Shown here: one piece after another, positions 45,430 to 58,032 of the stretch
Layout: each line of letters starts with the position of its first letter
How positions within the stretch are numbered: the stretch's first letter is position 1
Assembly: GCA_963693285.1 (NCBI GenBank)
Contig: OY848917.1
Coordinates: 18,333,745-18,397,744 of the forward strand
Reading direction: 5' to 3'
Length of the DNA: 64,000 bases
Origin: Xestospongia muta
Taxonomy: Eukaryota; Porifera; Demospongiae; Haplosclerida; Petrosiidae
The notes under the pieces: model-generated
Seen by the model: the letters and a program-made list of their open reading frames with translations, nothing else
Database searches by the model: none
What the model was told of the DNA's origin: nothing
Position numbers and translations under genes: made by a program

Positions 45430-48162
45430 TTACCTCTGCTAGTAACATCAAATTACATGGGCCTCGATCTCATCGCTGTCCAGGCTCAAACTCTGCTGTA
45501 GCCCCTCAGTCTTTCAGTGCCGTCTCTGTTCTCTGAGGACACATGTGTTAATTGTCCTCGTTACCTGAGTCACCCCCTCTAGCTCCTCACCCCCGCATTC
45601 CTATCGTCGTCTGGCTGCTTCTAAGCTGTCCTCTCTTTTGGAAGCAGTGGTGTCTGAAAACTCTCTCCAATCCTGGGAAAGACTTTTGTCTTTCACTCCT
45701 CGGTGTCTCTTCTCTCCCAGAAGAGGAGGCAAGTGTTGGTCCTTGGTCACTCAGTTGAATAGGCAGCTAGACTCGGATGAGGGCTCACCAAATTCACTCC
45801 TAGAGGCTCCCTCTCGACGTCAGTCTCCTCGTGCCATTGACTGTTTGAGGGCAGCTGTATCAGCTCGTTTAGAAGAAGGGGATTTCAGAGGGGCCATTCG
45901 TCTCGCCTCTTCCGATTCATCAATTGCAGCTCCCACCGATGACACCTTTCAAACTCTTCAGGATAAGCACCCCTCATCTCCTGTTGATTACTCTCCTCCC
46001 CCCCCCCCCCCCTCCAGTAGTCACCAGCCCTATTTCAGTTAGCACTGCTGAAGTCTCCAGGGCCATTAAGTCATTCCTCGTAGGTTCATTAACCGGCCCC
46101 AATGGTCTGAGGCCTCAACACCTTAAGGACGTGTTATCATCAGTTCCTTCGGATTTTGATTATTTTCCCTTCCTGTCAGCTCTGGTGGCCTTTTCATCCC
46201 TTGTTTTAGAGGGTCGTACTCCTCCGTCAGTTCGTCATTTTTTCTTTGAGGCTTGACTCATAGCATTGGGCAAGTGTGATGGTGGTGTTAGGCCCATTGC
46301 AGTGGGCTGTACATTGAGCAGGTTAGTTGCCAAGATTGCATGTGGTCAAGTGGTGGAGGACATGAGTCCTGTCTCTTCTCTCCCCATCAATTATGTTTCG
46401 GGATCAGGGGTGGCATTGAGGCTGCTGTTCATGCTGGACACCATTTTCTGCATAACATTTCTCCTGGTGAAGCTTTAATCAAGCTGGACTTCTCGAATGC
46501 TTTCAATTCCGTGAGACGGAACTGCATGCTACACTCAGTTCTTGACACTTGTCCAAACATCTTCCCCCTGGTCTGCTCAGCATACTCGTCATCATCCTCC
46601 CTTTTCTGGGAGGATAGGGTCCTTTTGTCACAGAAGGGGTCCTCTCCTCTTTTGTTTTGCTCTACATCAGTTCATTATCCCACTCAAGTTTTCTTTCCGT
46701 GTTGCTTACCTCGATGACATCACTCTTGGTGGTTCAGTCGCCTCGCTATGTGAGGATGTTTTATCTATCAAGGAAGCTGTGTCTATTGGACTGGTTCTGA
46801 ACCCCCAGAAGTCAGAAAATATCTCTGTTCTGAGGTTATTGATTCTCTCCATGGTGTTCTCCCAGTGCCTCACTTTTGGGTTCCCCCATTGGCAACACTG
46901 ACTGTCTCTCTTCCGCAGTGGCTGGTAAGATCATTTCTCTTCGTCTGATGGGTGATCGGCTGCTTCACTTTGCCTTACACAACTCAATGTTACTTTTCCG
47001 TTACTCATTCTCTCTCCCTCATCTTTTGTTTATCCTTCATACTTCCCCTGCATGTTCCCTTCTCAGTTCTTTGCTGAGTGTTTCCATTAATGTAAACTGT
47101 CCCTCTTGGATCCAGGCCTCATTACCCATTAGGTTGGGTGGATTGGGGTTCCGGTCAGCAGAACAGCTTGCACCTTCCTGTTATTTGTCTTCTGTAGCTG
47201 CTTCTCGCTGTCTTGTGAACCTCATTCTCTCAACTACTTCCCTTTCTCAAGCGTCACCTCGCTCTGATGAGGCTCTGTCAGTGTGGTCCAGCAAGTTTCC
47301 ATCCCTCTCCCCACCAGCGGCAGGTAAGGCCTCCATCCAGAAGGAATGGGACAACCCTCAGGTACTGGCTACCCTGGATTGTCTACTCGATTCTGCCCCA
47401 GATGAAGTTTGTCTTGCCAGACTTACTGCTGTTTCAGCTCCTGAAGCTGGCGCCTGGTTACAGTCTTTGCCTCTGTCTCTTCTCTTGGCCTCAGACTCAA
47501 CGATTCTTTTGTTAGAATCTGTGTTGCCCTCCGTCTAGGTCTCCCTGTGTGTGTCCCTCACCTTTGTAGGCAATGTGGTGCCCAAGTTTGTCGCCTAGGC
47601 CTTCATGGTCTGAGCTGCAAAAGAGGGAATATGAGGTTTCACAGACAAGCTGCTGTAAATGATCTCATCTGCTGGTATCCCAGCTACTCTGGAGCCCTCG
47701 GGTCTCTCTAGATCATATGGCAAGCGTCCTGATGGTTTGATATTGGTCCCCTGGGAGCAGGGGAAGCCTTTATTGTGGGATGCCACAATCCCTGACTCTC
47801 TTGCCACTTCCTATCGGTGAAAGGCAATTAGTGAGCCTGGTGCAGTGGCTGCTATGGCTGAATCAAAGAAGGCAACCAAGTATGCACATCTCTCTATCTC
47901 GCACATTTTTACACCAGTCGCAGTGGAGACTTTGGGTGCTTTCGGCTCCCGTTCTCTGTCCTTTATTCATGCACTAGGGCGTAAAATTCATCAATACTCA
48001 GGAAATGAACTCGCTACTTCTTATATGCTGCAGAGGATCTCAGTTGCAGTGCAGAGAGGGAATGCTCTGTTGGTGATGGATACCTTTCCACCTGTGTTCT
48101 CCTCTGATTTCTTTTTTCCTTATTGATATTTTATTAATACTATTATTATTATTATTATAGAA
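45430..48162 (+). pseudogene. GC-richer non-LTR retroelement with C-terminal restriction-like endonuclease
   Basis: A LINE-type element in several frames. Upstream part: AIDCLRAAVSARLEEGDFRG near 45836, then VSRAIKSFLVGSLTGPNGLR near 46051. RT: GGVRPIAVGCTLSRLVAKIA near 46282, ALIKLDFSNAFNSVRRNCML near 46473, and AYLDDITLGGSV near 46698 with the YxDD catalytic pair. Beyond RT: a CCHC-like CRQCG...HGLSC near 47568-47617, then [20 protein letters not shown] near 47717 with PD...D, which I read as a restriction-like endonuclease motif. AESKKATKYAHLSISHIFTP follows near 47857. At least five frameshifts or stops (near 45640, 46256, 46478, 46650, 47810) make it dead. It ends in an (ATT)n tail at about 48138-48162, as LINEs often do. 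Its base composition is far richer in GC than the locus, suggesting a later arrival. Confidence 0.8.
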
Positions 48163-48780
48163 TACATTTATAACATTATTAATTAGTATACAAATATGTG
48201 GTTCCAGGTTCTGGGAAACCAATTCAAACAACATGTACAAAAACTATGCTGACATTTTCCTGAATGCTCAAATTAGTTGGCCTGTGCTAAAAGGTGTGCT
48301 TTCGTGTGTCACGTGAACAAGTGTACTCGTGTGCAGTTCCAAGATGGTTATATGTATTGTTCTGGGCTGTACAATGTGACCATTTTACAAAAATACAAAA
48401 TATGAAAGTTGGCTTTGAAATTCAAATATCTTGAGTTGAATGAAAATTGTAGACCTGGCTTTATTAGCAATACCGAAATCACTGCAAATGACAGGATTTT
48501 TTATAAGGGAAACCTTGCAATTGTACAAATGTAGACAAACGCTTAATTTAAGCAATTTCAAGTTCTTTATAAGAAAGACTGCTCAAGGAAGATAGCAATA
48601 AAAGAGTGAGAGAGAAATTTTTGCTTAGGTGAGGCTTTACATAGGACAGTTACTGCCATCACATTGGGACAGTTACTGCCATCACATTGGAACTATTGAT
48701 GACAATTTTATTAAAACAGATGTTCAAACTATGGACAATTCTAGAAAAGAACAAAGAGATTACAATAAAACAAAATGCGC
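48163..48780. other. Spacer between the LINE and the hAT remnant
   Basis: AT-rich with no gene recognised. A 23-bp direct duplication (GGACAGTTACTGCCATCACA) lies at about 48639-48690. Confidence 0.6.
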
Positions 48781-49740
48781 AATGACTACTTGGGGGGCTA
48801 TGATCATGCTTGTCAAGCTTTCAAGTTAAGACCTGAATCCATCATGTACACTTCAGTCTAATTACATGCTGGTAAACACAAAGGATAGGATATTTCTCTT
48901 GGTATAATAAGAAACCTTATCAATGCTCAATATGTCAGAAATCCTTTACCTAAGCTGACAATAGTACTTTGCACTTGTGCATGTATACAAGTATTTTAAA
49001 ACAGATTCTACACAGCTATGGTTTAATTCATGCAAAAAAGAGGGGAAAATTGGTATACAATTAACAAAGTTTATGCAAAGAATTGGCAGCATTTGTCTCA
49101 GTTAATTGGTGTGACTAAGACACTAGCAAAGTATGCCAATGCTTTTCAAGGGCACGATAAAAGACCCCCACAACAGAGGTAACTTCCTTGAGACTGTGAA
49201 TTTGCTAAGTAGATGGTATCATCACTGGCTATATGAAAGACTCGAGTAGAAATTGTAGTTACTTTTCTAATTGAGGACAAAATAAACTGATACATCAGTG
49301 CTACAATTGTGCGTAAAGATATAGTCAATGAGATTATTACAGTAAAGCTTTATAGTGTCATGATGGATGAACAACCGATGTCTCTGGAAAAGAACAACCG
49401 TTATCAATTCTATATGTTGATTCCAGTGACATAGTCCAAGAACAACTCCTGTCTTTCCAGGCTGTATCAAGAATTAATGCAGCAACTTGTTCTCAGTGCT
49501 ACAAGAATCACTCGAAAGACAACACTGAGAATATGATTGGTCAGTGCTATGGTGGAGCCAGTAATATGAGAGGTGGACACAATGGAGTTCAGGCTAAAGT
49601 TAAAGAATCAAGATTATGTAATAATCTAGATATTTTGTTCATTAGACATCCGGTTTTTAAATTTACATTTGTTTCAGCACTACAATATAATATAAATGTT
49701 ATGTATCTACAGAAACTGAAAAACTGACCATAATAGGAAG
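48780..49740 (+). pseudogene. hAT/ZMYM1-like transposase remnant, N-terminal half
   Basis: Degenerate coding in shifting frames. AFQGHDKRPP near 49141 is followed by a GNFLETVNLLSRW block near 49180, matching the RG-x-GNFLELL region of TTF-finger hAT transposases. Near 49540 the 1533-type block IGQCYGGASNMRGGHNGVQA, with KVKES after it, matches the conserved GQCYDGAxNMSG-x-x-GVQA motif of the hAT catalytic core in ZMYM1/DUF4371 proteins; the core Asp is Gly here. Many stops and frameshifts separate these blocks. Further pieces of the same protein occur downstream (51611-51793 and 55318 onwards). Confidence 0.75.
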
Positions 49741-51395
49741 ATTGTGTTTAATTTAATTAAATTCTGCAAAATTGGCTGATTTAAGTGATTTTAGTTCCAT
49801 TTCATTACAAGATTTCCCTGAGCACTCTTTTCTTACAACTCATTTAAATACTAACAGTCTAATGTATTAGAAGATTATATTGATGTGTTGATGTAGTATA
49901 ATAGTTGTTTAAAAATGTGTATTGGAGTTACTGGAATTTTTGCTCACTTTTTCATTAAAATTCTTCATTGCTAACGTTCAGACACACCAAAATAACAAAC
50001 GAAGGATCGAAAAGTAAAATTTAATCAAAAGAAACCAGATTAGTGGTCAGAGGGTGTTCCATTCAAAACTCTAAACCAAAAGGCTTTATTAATGTTTAGT
50101 TATTTCTTTTTATATTTTATCCTTTCTACTATATAGGAAACTAAACTCAAGAATGCTGACATGACAATTTTGAACAAAAAGTTAAAATAAAAATTTGTTT
50201 ATATACAAGCTTCGTACTTGTGGTTTTGATTATTTACAATCCTTAAGGTTGAGATTAAGGAACTTTATATATGCAACATAACATTTGTTTCAGCACAAAT
50301 TTTAACAATATAATATAATAACTGTTATGTATCTACGACTCCGAAAAAATTATTGCACCATAGTCATCCAACTAAGGATGTTCTGAGCATAAGAGGAAGA
50401 TGTGTTTAATTAAATTCCTGTCCACTTCCTGATGTTCACTTTCTAGAACAAAGCAAAAACGGCTGATTTAAGTTAAGTTCTGTTTCATTACAAGATCTGC
50501 CTGAGCACTCTTTTCTTTATAATCAGTCTAATACATTAGAAGATTATATTGATGCAATATAATAATTGTTAAAAAATGTTTATTAGAGTTACTGGAATTT
50601 TGCTCACTTTTATTCGATTTCCTCATTACTAATGTTAATCTGTAAAATGTTTTCTAGAGCTTGAGATATTAAGCAGAAACTGGAAATGTTTGAAAAAACA
50701 GGAGTTACAAGAACTTGGCTGTCCTACATGTAATCATAAAATGCAGACTATTCACATCACCTTTTGAAGTTGGTCAGTGAGATCAACTTCGAGATCTATG
50801 ACTCAATTTATCATGTTGTTAAAATTACCAGAAAAATTACAATGCATAAATTTTAAGCAGCTTCAAGAGCACTTAAAGGGACTAATGAAAGATTTACAAG
50901 TAAAAATTAATCAAAGGAAACCAGGTTGATAGTCCAAGGGCAGTTTTCTCAACAACACCAACATTAGTAGCAGCAGCAGCACTACCACTACCACCACCAA
51001 CACCAACTACAACTCCAACAACAGTAGTAACAACAAGGTTAACTAAACCAGTTAATCTGTTTAATTAATCTAGAGTATTTTTGTCTTGTCAACACTTGAC
51101 CATTATCAAAGGAAGATTGTGTTTAATTAAACTCCTGTTGTCCACTTCCTGATGTTCTCTTTCTAGAACAAGTCAAAAATGGCTGATTAAGTAATTTTAG
51201 TTCCGTTTCGTTACAAGATTTGCCTGAGCACTCTTTTCTTACCACTCATTTAAATACTAACAGTCTAATACATTAGAAGATTATATTGATGTGTTGATGT
51301 AGTATAATAGTTGTTAAAAAATGTGTGTTAGAGTTACTGGAATTTTTGCTCACTTTTTCATTGAAATTCCTCATTGCTAACATTAATCTGTAAAA
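49735..51395. repeat. Three copies of a ~260-bp module
   Basis: A module starting GGAAGATTGTGTTTAATT, passing through GAGCACTCTTTTCTTA and TTAGAAGATTATATTGATG, and ending GAGTTACTGGAATTTTTGCT CACTTTTTCATT occurs at about 49735-49980, 50390-50640 and 51105-51395. The copies are diverged by indels. The last part of the module is the ancestor-like form of the GCTCACTTTTTTATTCGAAT sub-repeat found throughout the array downstream. Between copies, an ACC/AAC-rich patch lies at 50948-51035. Confidence 0.8.
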
Positions 51396-51572
51396 TGTAT
51401 GAATTTTAACCAATTTTAAACACTTTTTCATATGTTATTATAACAAGGTATTTGACAGCATAACTACAGTGTAATTTCAATTTGTTAATGTAGTAAATGC
51501 TGCCTGACCAACTTGAAAAACAATGGTTGTTAAATTCTTTTTAATAAACATTAAATTAAATTGTTTTTGAAG

Positions 51573-51795
51573 ATGAGAAATATACGGGATTTCAAAGGCA
51601 TGCCAATTGTATGGAGTTTTTGCTGCCTTTATGTAGTGCTAGGTCTCTCTCTCTTAAACATCTTTGTGATACTCGCTGGGCTTGCTGGTTTGAGGCTATC
51701 AGAGCAGTTGATCAAAATTACCCGGTTCTTTTTGAGTTTCATGAAAAGATCTCTGCTGAGTCTCCTACTGCCAAAGACGTTGCAAATCCTTAAGG
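51573..51795 (+). pseudogene. hAT/ZMYM1-like transposase remnant, middle part
   Basis: One frame reads MEFLLPLCSARSLSLKHLCD then TRWACWFEAIRAVDQNYPVL, followed by a Glu-rich FEFHEKISAESPTAKD. This is the L-x-DTRWACR-x-EA block lying between the catalytic core and the dimerisation domain of hAT transposases. It stops at TAA near 51791. It is better preserved than the matching places at 55025, 58033 and 61129, where most of this block has been deleted. Confidence 0.8.
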
Positions 51796-52729
51796 TTGAG
51801 ATTGAGAATTTTATATATATGCAACATATAATTATCTAGATATTTGTTCATTATGACATCCAGTTTTCAAATTCACAATTGTTTCATCAGTACAATATAA
51901 TATAACAAGTGTTATTAGATTTGCTGAAATTTTTGCTCACGTTTTCATTAGAATTCCTCACTGCTAATGTCAAAAGATGCAAAATCACTAACAAGAAATT
52001 GAAAAGTAAAATTTAATCAAAGGAAACCAGGTTGGTGGTCAGAGGTTGTTCCATTCAAAACATTGTCTAAACCAAAAGGCATTTTTTTTGAATTCAGACT
52101 ATGCTTATCTCTGAATGCTTTCTGTTATATGGGAAACTGGAGTCAAAGGTTATAAAATGTTATTAAAAATTATATGTACATCATGGATATAATTAATAGT
52201 CACAGCAATAATCAAATTCCTTACTAAATATATAATAACCAAGCAGTTGGTAAGAAGAAGTGGCAGAGAGATATAAAAAAATTCAAGGTGAATTTAAATT
52301 ATAAAACAAGCCCCTCTGCAGCATCAGCAGGAAATCATGGAACATAATGAAATAATCTTTTATACACAGGCGTTTCAATTCTGGTTTGATGAAGTACACA
52401 TTTATTGGACTGTATAGGCTTTATATGTAAACATTAGAATTCTAGACATTCTAAATAGCATAATAGGCAAAATTAGTAGGATAACATGAGCATATCTAGA
52501 TCCAACTCATAAGCCACCAATCAATAGAACAAGTATTATGTTGATATAGTAGCTCATCATCTTTGATTTCTAGTCATACAAATACTGCTAGAAGAAAAGT
52601 TGGTATATAAGAGAACGAAGGGTCTAAAATCTTTAGAAGAGTGTTCTATTAAACATTTAATTTGACGTGCATAGAATGTAAAGTGACACGTTTTCTCACC
52701 GAAAACTTACAATTTCTCCTGCAGTATTC

Positions 52730-53900
52730 TTTTAAAATCATATCATTTGAATGGAATTTTCGCTCACTTTTTTTATTTGAATTCCTCATTGCTATCTTTT
52801 GAACACGTAAAAGTAACAAACAAAGGATTGAAAAATAAAATTTTATCAAAAGAAACAAGGTTGGTGGTCAGAGGTTGTTCCATTCAAAACCATAAGTGGA
52901 ATTTTCACTCACTTTTTTATTCGAATTCCTCATTGCTATCTATCATTCATAACATTGACAAATGAAGGATTGAAAAGTAAAACAATCAAAAGAAACCAGG
53001 TTGGTGGTCAGAGGTTGTTCCATTCAAAACCATAAGTGGAATTTTTGGAGTGGAATTTTCGCTCACTTTTTTATTCAAATTCATCATTACTATTGTTCAA
53101 ACATGTCAAAGTGACAAATTAAGGATTGAAAAGTGAAACCAGGTTGGTGGCCAGAGGTTGTTCCATTCAAAACCAAAGGTGGAATTTTTGCTCACTTTTT
53201 CATTCAAGAGGAATTTTCCTTCACATTTTTATTTGAATTCCTCATTGCTATCATTCAAACATGTCAATGTCAAAGTGACAAATAATAAAGGATTGAAAAG
53301 TAAAATTTAATCAAAAGAATCCAGGTTGGTGGTCAGAGGTTGTTCCATTCAAAACCAAAAGGCTTCAATGGTGAGTTATTTCTTTTTGAAGTCAGACTAT
53401 GCTTATCTCTGTATGCTTACTATTATATAGGAAACTGGAGTCAGAGGCTACGAAACCATAAGTGGTATTTTCACTCACTTTTTCATTCGAATTCCTCAAT
53501 GCTAACATTCAAATATGCTAAAGTAACTAATAATAGATTGAAAAGTAAAATTTAATCAAAAGAAACCAGGTTGGTGGTCAGAGGTTGTTCCATTCAAAAC
53601 CAACAGTGCAATTTTCGCTCACTTTTTTATTCGAATTCCTCATTGCTATCTTCAACAACTCAATCTAACAAAGGATTGAAAAGTAAAATTTAATCAAAGA
53701 AACCAGGTTTGTGGTCAGAGGGTGTTCCATTCAAAACCAAAAGTGGAATTTTTGCTCACTTTTTTATTCAAATTTCTTATTGCTAGCATTCAAATATGCT
53801 GAAGTAACTAATAAAAGATTGAAAAGTAAAATTTAATCAAAGGAAACCAGGTTTGTGGTCAGAGGTTGTTCCATTCAAAACCAAAAGGCTTCAATGGTGA
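52730..53900. repeat. Sub-repeat block: 130-165-bp units in array unit 0
   Basis: About eight irregular copies of a unit with the fixed parts GGATTGAAAAGTAAAATTTA, GGTCAGAGGTTGTTCCATTC, and TTTTATTCGAATTCCTCATT. Starts at GATTGAAAAG fall near 52828, 52969, 53124, 53291, 53536, 53665 and 53817. Short frames encoding periodic peptides (NHKWNFHSLFYSNSSLLS) arise from it and look non-functional. The same block type returns at 56320-56960, 59200-60000 and 62330-62840. Confidence 0.88.
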
Positions 53901-55024
53901 GTTATGTCTTTTTAAATTCAGACTATGCTTATCTCTGTATGCTTACTATTATATAGGAAACTGGAGTCAGAGGCTACAAAATGTTATTAAAAGTTGTTAT
54001 GTACATCATGGATATAATTTAAAGGACATTGAATCTTAATTTAAAATAGTCACAGCAATAAACAAATTCCTTCCAAAATATACAATAAGCAAGCAGTTGG
54101 TAGAAGTGGCAGCGAGATATAAAAACATTCTATTATTATACAAAATGCAAGGTTTATTTAAATTATAAACCTAGTCCCTCTGCATAGTGTTATCAATATC
54201 TTTATCTGACGATTCCTGAGAACATTTAGATATTTCTTTGTATTAGATTTTAAAAACTGTTTTTATTGTTACGCAAAAATGAAAATATTAACTGTTATAT
54301 AGTCTGCTTTTTTGGCACAAGACCATCTCATTACAGCTTCTTTAAATAAATAAATCACATGCATTAACATACCCATACAGGATTTGTTCTTTATAGGATC
54401 ATTCCACACTCTAACCTCATCATAAGGAATGCACGTAGAAATCTATGTTATATAGTCTACTTTTTTGGCACAAGACCATGGAACATAATGAAATAAATAA
54501 TCTTTTATACACAAGCGTTTCAATTCTGGTTTGATGAAATACCCATTTATTGGACTGCATAAGGTTTAATATGTAAACATTTCTAGACATTCTAAATAGC
54601 ATAATAGGCAAAATTATTAGGATAACATGAACATCTCTAGATCCAACTCATAAACAATCAATCAATAAAGCTCAGACAACTTGAGAATATTAGAACAAGT
54701 ATTTTGTTGATGTAGTAGCTGTAACAGAATCATCATCTTTGATTTCTAGTCATACAGATACTGCTAGAAGTTGGTATATAAAGGCTTAGAAACATGAGAG
54801 AATGGAAAGTCTAAGGTCTGTCAAGATTGAGAAGAGCACTCTATTAAACATTAGTAAAAAAATCATATTCATTATTTATTCACATGTTATTATAAAAATG
54901 TATTTGACAGCATAACTAGAGTGTAATTTCAATTTGTTAATGTGGTAAATGCTGCCTGAACAAATTGAAAAACAATGGTTGTTAAATTCTTTTTAACAAA
55001 CATTAAATTAAATTGTTGTTTTAG

Positions 55025-58000
55025 ATGATAAGAAATACAAGGGATTCCAAAGGCATGCATTTGTTGACTTTCTTGAAAAAAGGTGGCAGATGCTTAAAGG
55101 TTGAGATTAAGGAACTTTATATACGCAATAAAATTAACAGTTTGAGTGAAGAGGAATGGATACAAGAGAATTCTTCTAGTCCTAAGAAAACTAAGAAGAG
55201 TGAAGTCGGACATGTTGTTTCTTCTCCCAGTTAGAATTGAAGGGAAGATGACCAGTAAAGATGAAGTTAAAGCATTTATGAGAGAGATGGAATTAATTAA
55301 GCCCAGACAAGAATCATTTAGATTGATGGAAAGGACACGAATCAAGTTATCCACAAGTTGCCAAAATTGCTAGGCATTATTTATCCATTCTTGCAACATC
55401 TGTTCCAGCAGAAAGAATTTTTCTACCACTGGACTACTAATAAACAAAGATGTACAATATAATATAACATGTACAATATAATATAACATGTACAATATAA
55501 TATAACAAGTGTTATTAGAGTTACTGAAATTTTTGCTCACTTCTTCATTAGAATTCCTCATTGCTAATGTCAAAAGATGCAAAATCACTAACAAGAAATT
55601 GAAAAGTAAAATTTAATCAAAGGACACCAGGTTGGTGGTCAGAGGGTGTTCCATTCAAAACATTGTCTAAACTAAAAGGCATTTCTTTTTGAATTCAGAC
55701 TATGCTTATCTCTGAATGCTTTCTGTTATATGGGAAACTGGAGTCAAAGGTTATAAAACGTTATTAAAAATTATATGTACATAATAGATATAATTTAATA
55801 GTCACAGCAATAATCAAATTCCTTACTAAATATATAATAACCAAGCAGTTGGTAAGAAGTGGCAGAGAGATATAAAAAAATTCAAGGTGAATTTAAATTA
55901 TAAACCAAGCCCCTCTGCAGCATCAGCAGGAAATCATGGAACATAATGAAATAATCTTTTATACACAGGCGTTTCAATTCTGGTTTGATGAAATACACAT
56001 TTATTGGACTGTATAGGCTTTATATGTAAACATTAGAATTCTAAACATTCTAAATAGCATAATAGGCAAAATTAGTAGGATAACATGAGCATATCTAGAT
56101 CCAACTCATAAGCCACCAATCAATAGAACAAGTATTATGTTGATATAGTAGGTCATCATAATACTGCTAGAAGAAAAGTTGGTATATAAGAGAATGGAGA
56201 GTCTAAAATCTTTAGAAGAGTGTTCTATTAAACATTTAATTTGACGTGCATAGAATGTAGAGTGACACGTTTTCTCACCGAAAACTTACAATTTCTCCTG
56301 CAGTATTCTTTTAAAATCATATCATTTGAATGGAATTTTCGCTCACTTTTTTATTTGAATTCCTCACTGCTATGATTCAAACATGTCAAACTGACAAACG
56401 AAGGATTGAAAAGTAAAACTTAATCAAAAGAAACCAGGTTGGTGGTCAGAGGTTGTTCCATTCAAAACCAAAGGTAAAAATTTTTGCTGACTTTTTCATT
56501 CGAATTCCTCATTGCTATTTTCAAACAACTCAAACTAACAAATAAAGGATTGAAAAGTAAAATTTAATCAAAGAAACCAGGTTAGTGGTCAGAGGTTGTT
56601 CCATTCAAAACCAAAAGGCTTCAATGGTGAGTTATTTCTTTTAAAAGTCAGACTATGCTTATCTCTGTATGCTTACTATTACATAGGAAACTGGAGTCAG
56701 AGGCTACGAAACCATAAGTGGAATTTTCACTCATTTTTTCATTCGAATTCCTCAATGCTAACATTCAAATATGCTAAAGTAACTAATAAAAGATTGAAAA
56801 GTAAAATTTAATCAAAGGAAACCAGGTTGGTGGTCAAAGGGTGTTCCATTCAAAACCAAAAGGCTTCAATGGTGAGTTATGTCTTTTTAAATTCAGACTA
56901 TGCTTATCTCTGTATGCTTTCTATTATATAAGAAACTGGAGTCAGAGGCTACAAAATGTTATTAAAAGTTGTTATGTACATCATGGATATAATTTAAAGG
57001 ACATTGAATCTTAATTTAAAATAGTCACAGTAATAAACAAATTCCTTCCAAAATATACAATAAGCAAGCAGTTGGTAGAAATGGCAGCGAGATATAAAAA
57101 CATTCTATTATTATACAAAATGCAAGGTTTATTTAAATTATAAACCTAGCCCCTCTGCATAGTGTTATCAATATCTTTATCTGACGATTCCTGAGAACAT
57201 TTAGATATTTCTTTGTATTAGATTTTAAAAACTGTTTTTATTGTTACGCAAAAATAAAAATATTAACTGTTATATTGTCTGCTTTTTTGGCACAAGACCA
57301 TCTCATTACAGCTTCTTTAAATAAATAAATCACATGCATTAACATACCCATACAGGATTTGTTCTTTATAGGATCATTCCACACTCTAACCTCATCATAA
57401 GGAATGCACGTAGAAATCTATGTTATATAGTCTACTTTTTTGGCACAAGACCATGGAACATAATGAAATAAATAATCTTTTATACACAAGCGTTTCAATT
57501 CTGGTTTGATGAAATACCCATTTATTGGACTGCATAAGGTTTAATATGTAAACATTTCTAGACATTCTAAAAAGCATAATAGGCAAAATTATTAGGATAA
57601 CATGAACATCTCTAATCAATAAAGCTCAGACAACTTGAGAATATTAGAACAAGTATTTTGTTGATGTAGTAGCTGTAGCAGAATCATCATCTTTGATTTC
57701 TAGTCATACAGATACTGCTAGAAGTTGGTATATAAAGGCTTAGAAACATGAGAGAATGGAAAGTCTAAGGTCTGTCAAGATTGAGAAGAGCGCTCTATTA
57801 AACATTAGTAGAGTGACAAGTTTACTCACCCCAAAACATACAATTTCCCCTGCAGTATTTTTAAAAAAATCATATTCATTATTTATTCACATGTTATTAT
57901 AAAAATGTATTTGACAGCATAACTAGAGTGTAATTTCAATTTGTTAATGTGGTAAATGCTGCCTGAAAAAAATTGAAAAACAATGGTTGTTAAATTCTTT

Positions 58001-58032
58001 TTAACAAACATTAAATTAAATTGTTGTTTTTG
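55025..58032. repeat. ~3.0-kb array unit 1
   Basis: Starts ATGATAAGAAATACAAGGGA and repeats the plan of unit 0: hAT C-terminal remnant, variant-a block (55680-56230), sub-repeat block (56320-56960), variant-b block (56880-57790), then the lead-in TGACAGCATAACTAGAGTGT to the next unit. Length is 3,008 bp. Confidence 0.92.
55246..55430 (+). pseudogene. hAT dimerisation-domain remnant, copy 1
   Basis: From 55327 the frame reads WKGHESSYPQVAKIARHYLS then ILATSVPAERIF, the hAT C-terminal dimerisation motif. The codon before (55324-55326) is TGA where the family has a second Trp (LDWWK). A preceding short frame (KDEVKAFMREMEL) is in another phase. The same TGA is present in copies 2 and 3. Confidence 0.85.

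Larger units (their letters stand above)
51573..55024. repeat. ~3-kb array unit 0 (longest and most diverged copy)
   Basis: Bounded by the landmark ATGAGAAATATACGGGATTT at 51573 and the start of the next unit. It contains a first half with a variant-a block (52080-52620, AAACTGGAGTCAAAGGTTAT to CAATAGAACAAGTATTATG), a run of 130-165-bp sub-repeats (52730-53900), and a variant-b block (53900-54850). No functional gene was found. Confidence 0.85.

Noticed and set aside
48344..48380. MVICIVLGCT reading like the first residues of a THAP finger
   Set aside because: Ten residues followed by a stop; too short to support.
54420..57619. Minus-strand frames of 62-74 codons repeated in each array unit (MPIMLFRMSRNVY type)
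   Set aside because: They occur because the unit is repeated; no domain, no start context, and the sequence opposite to the hAT sense shows no coding pattern.
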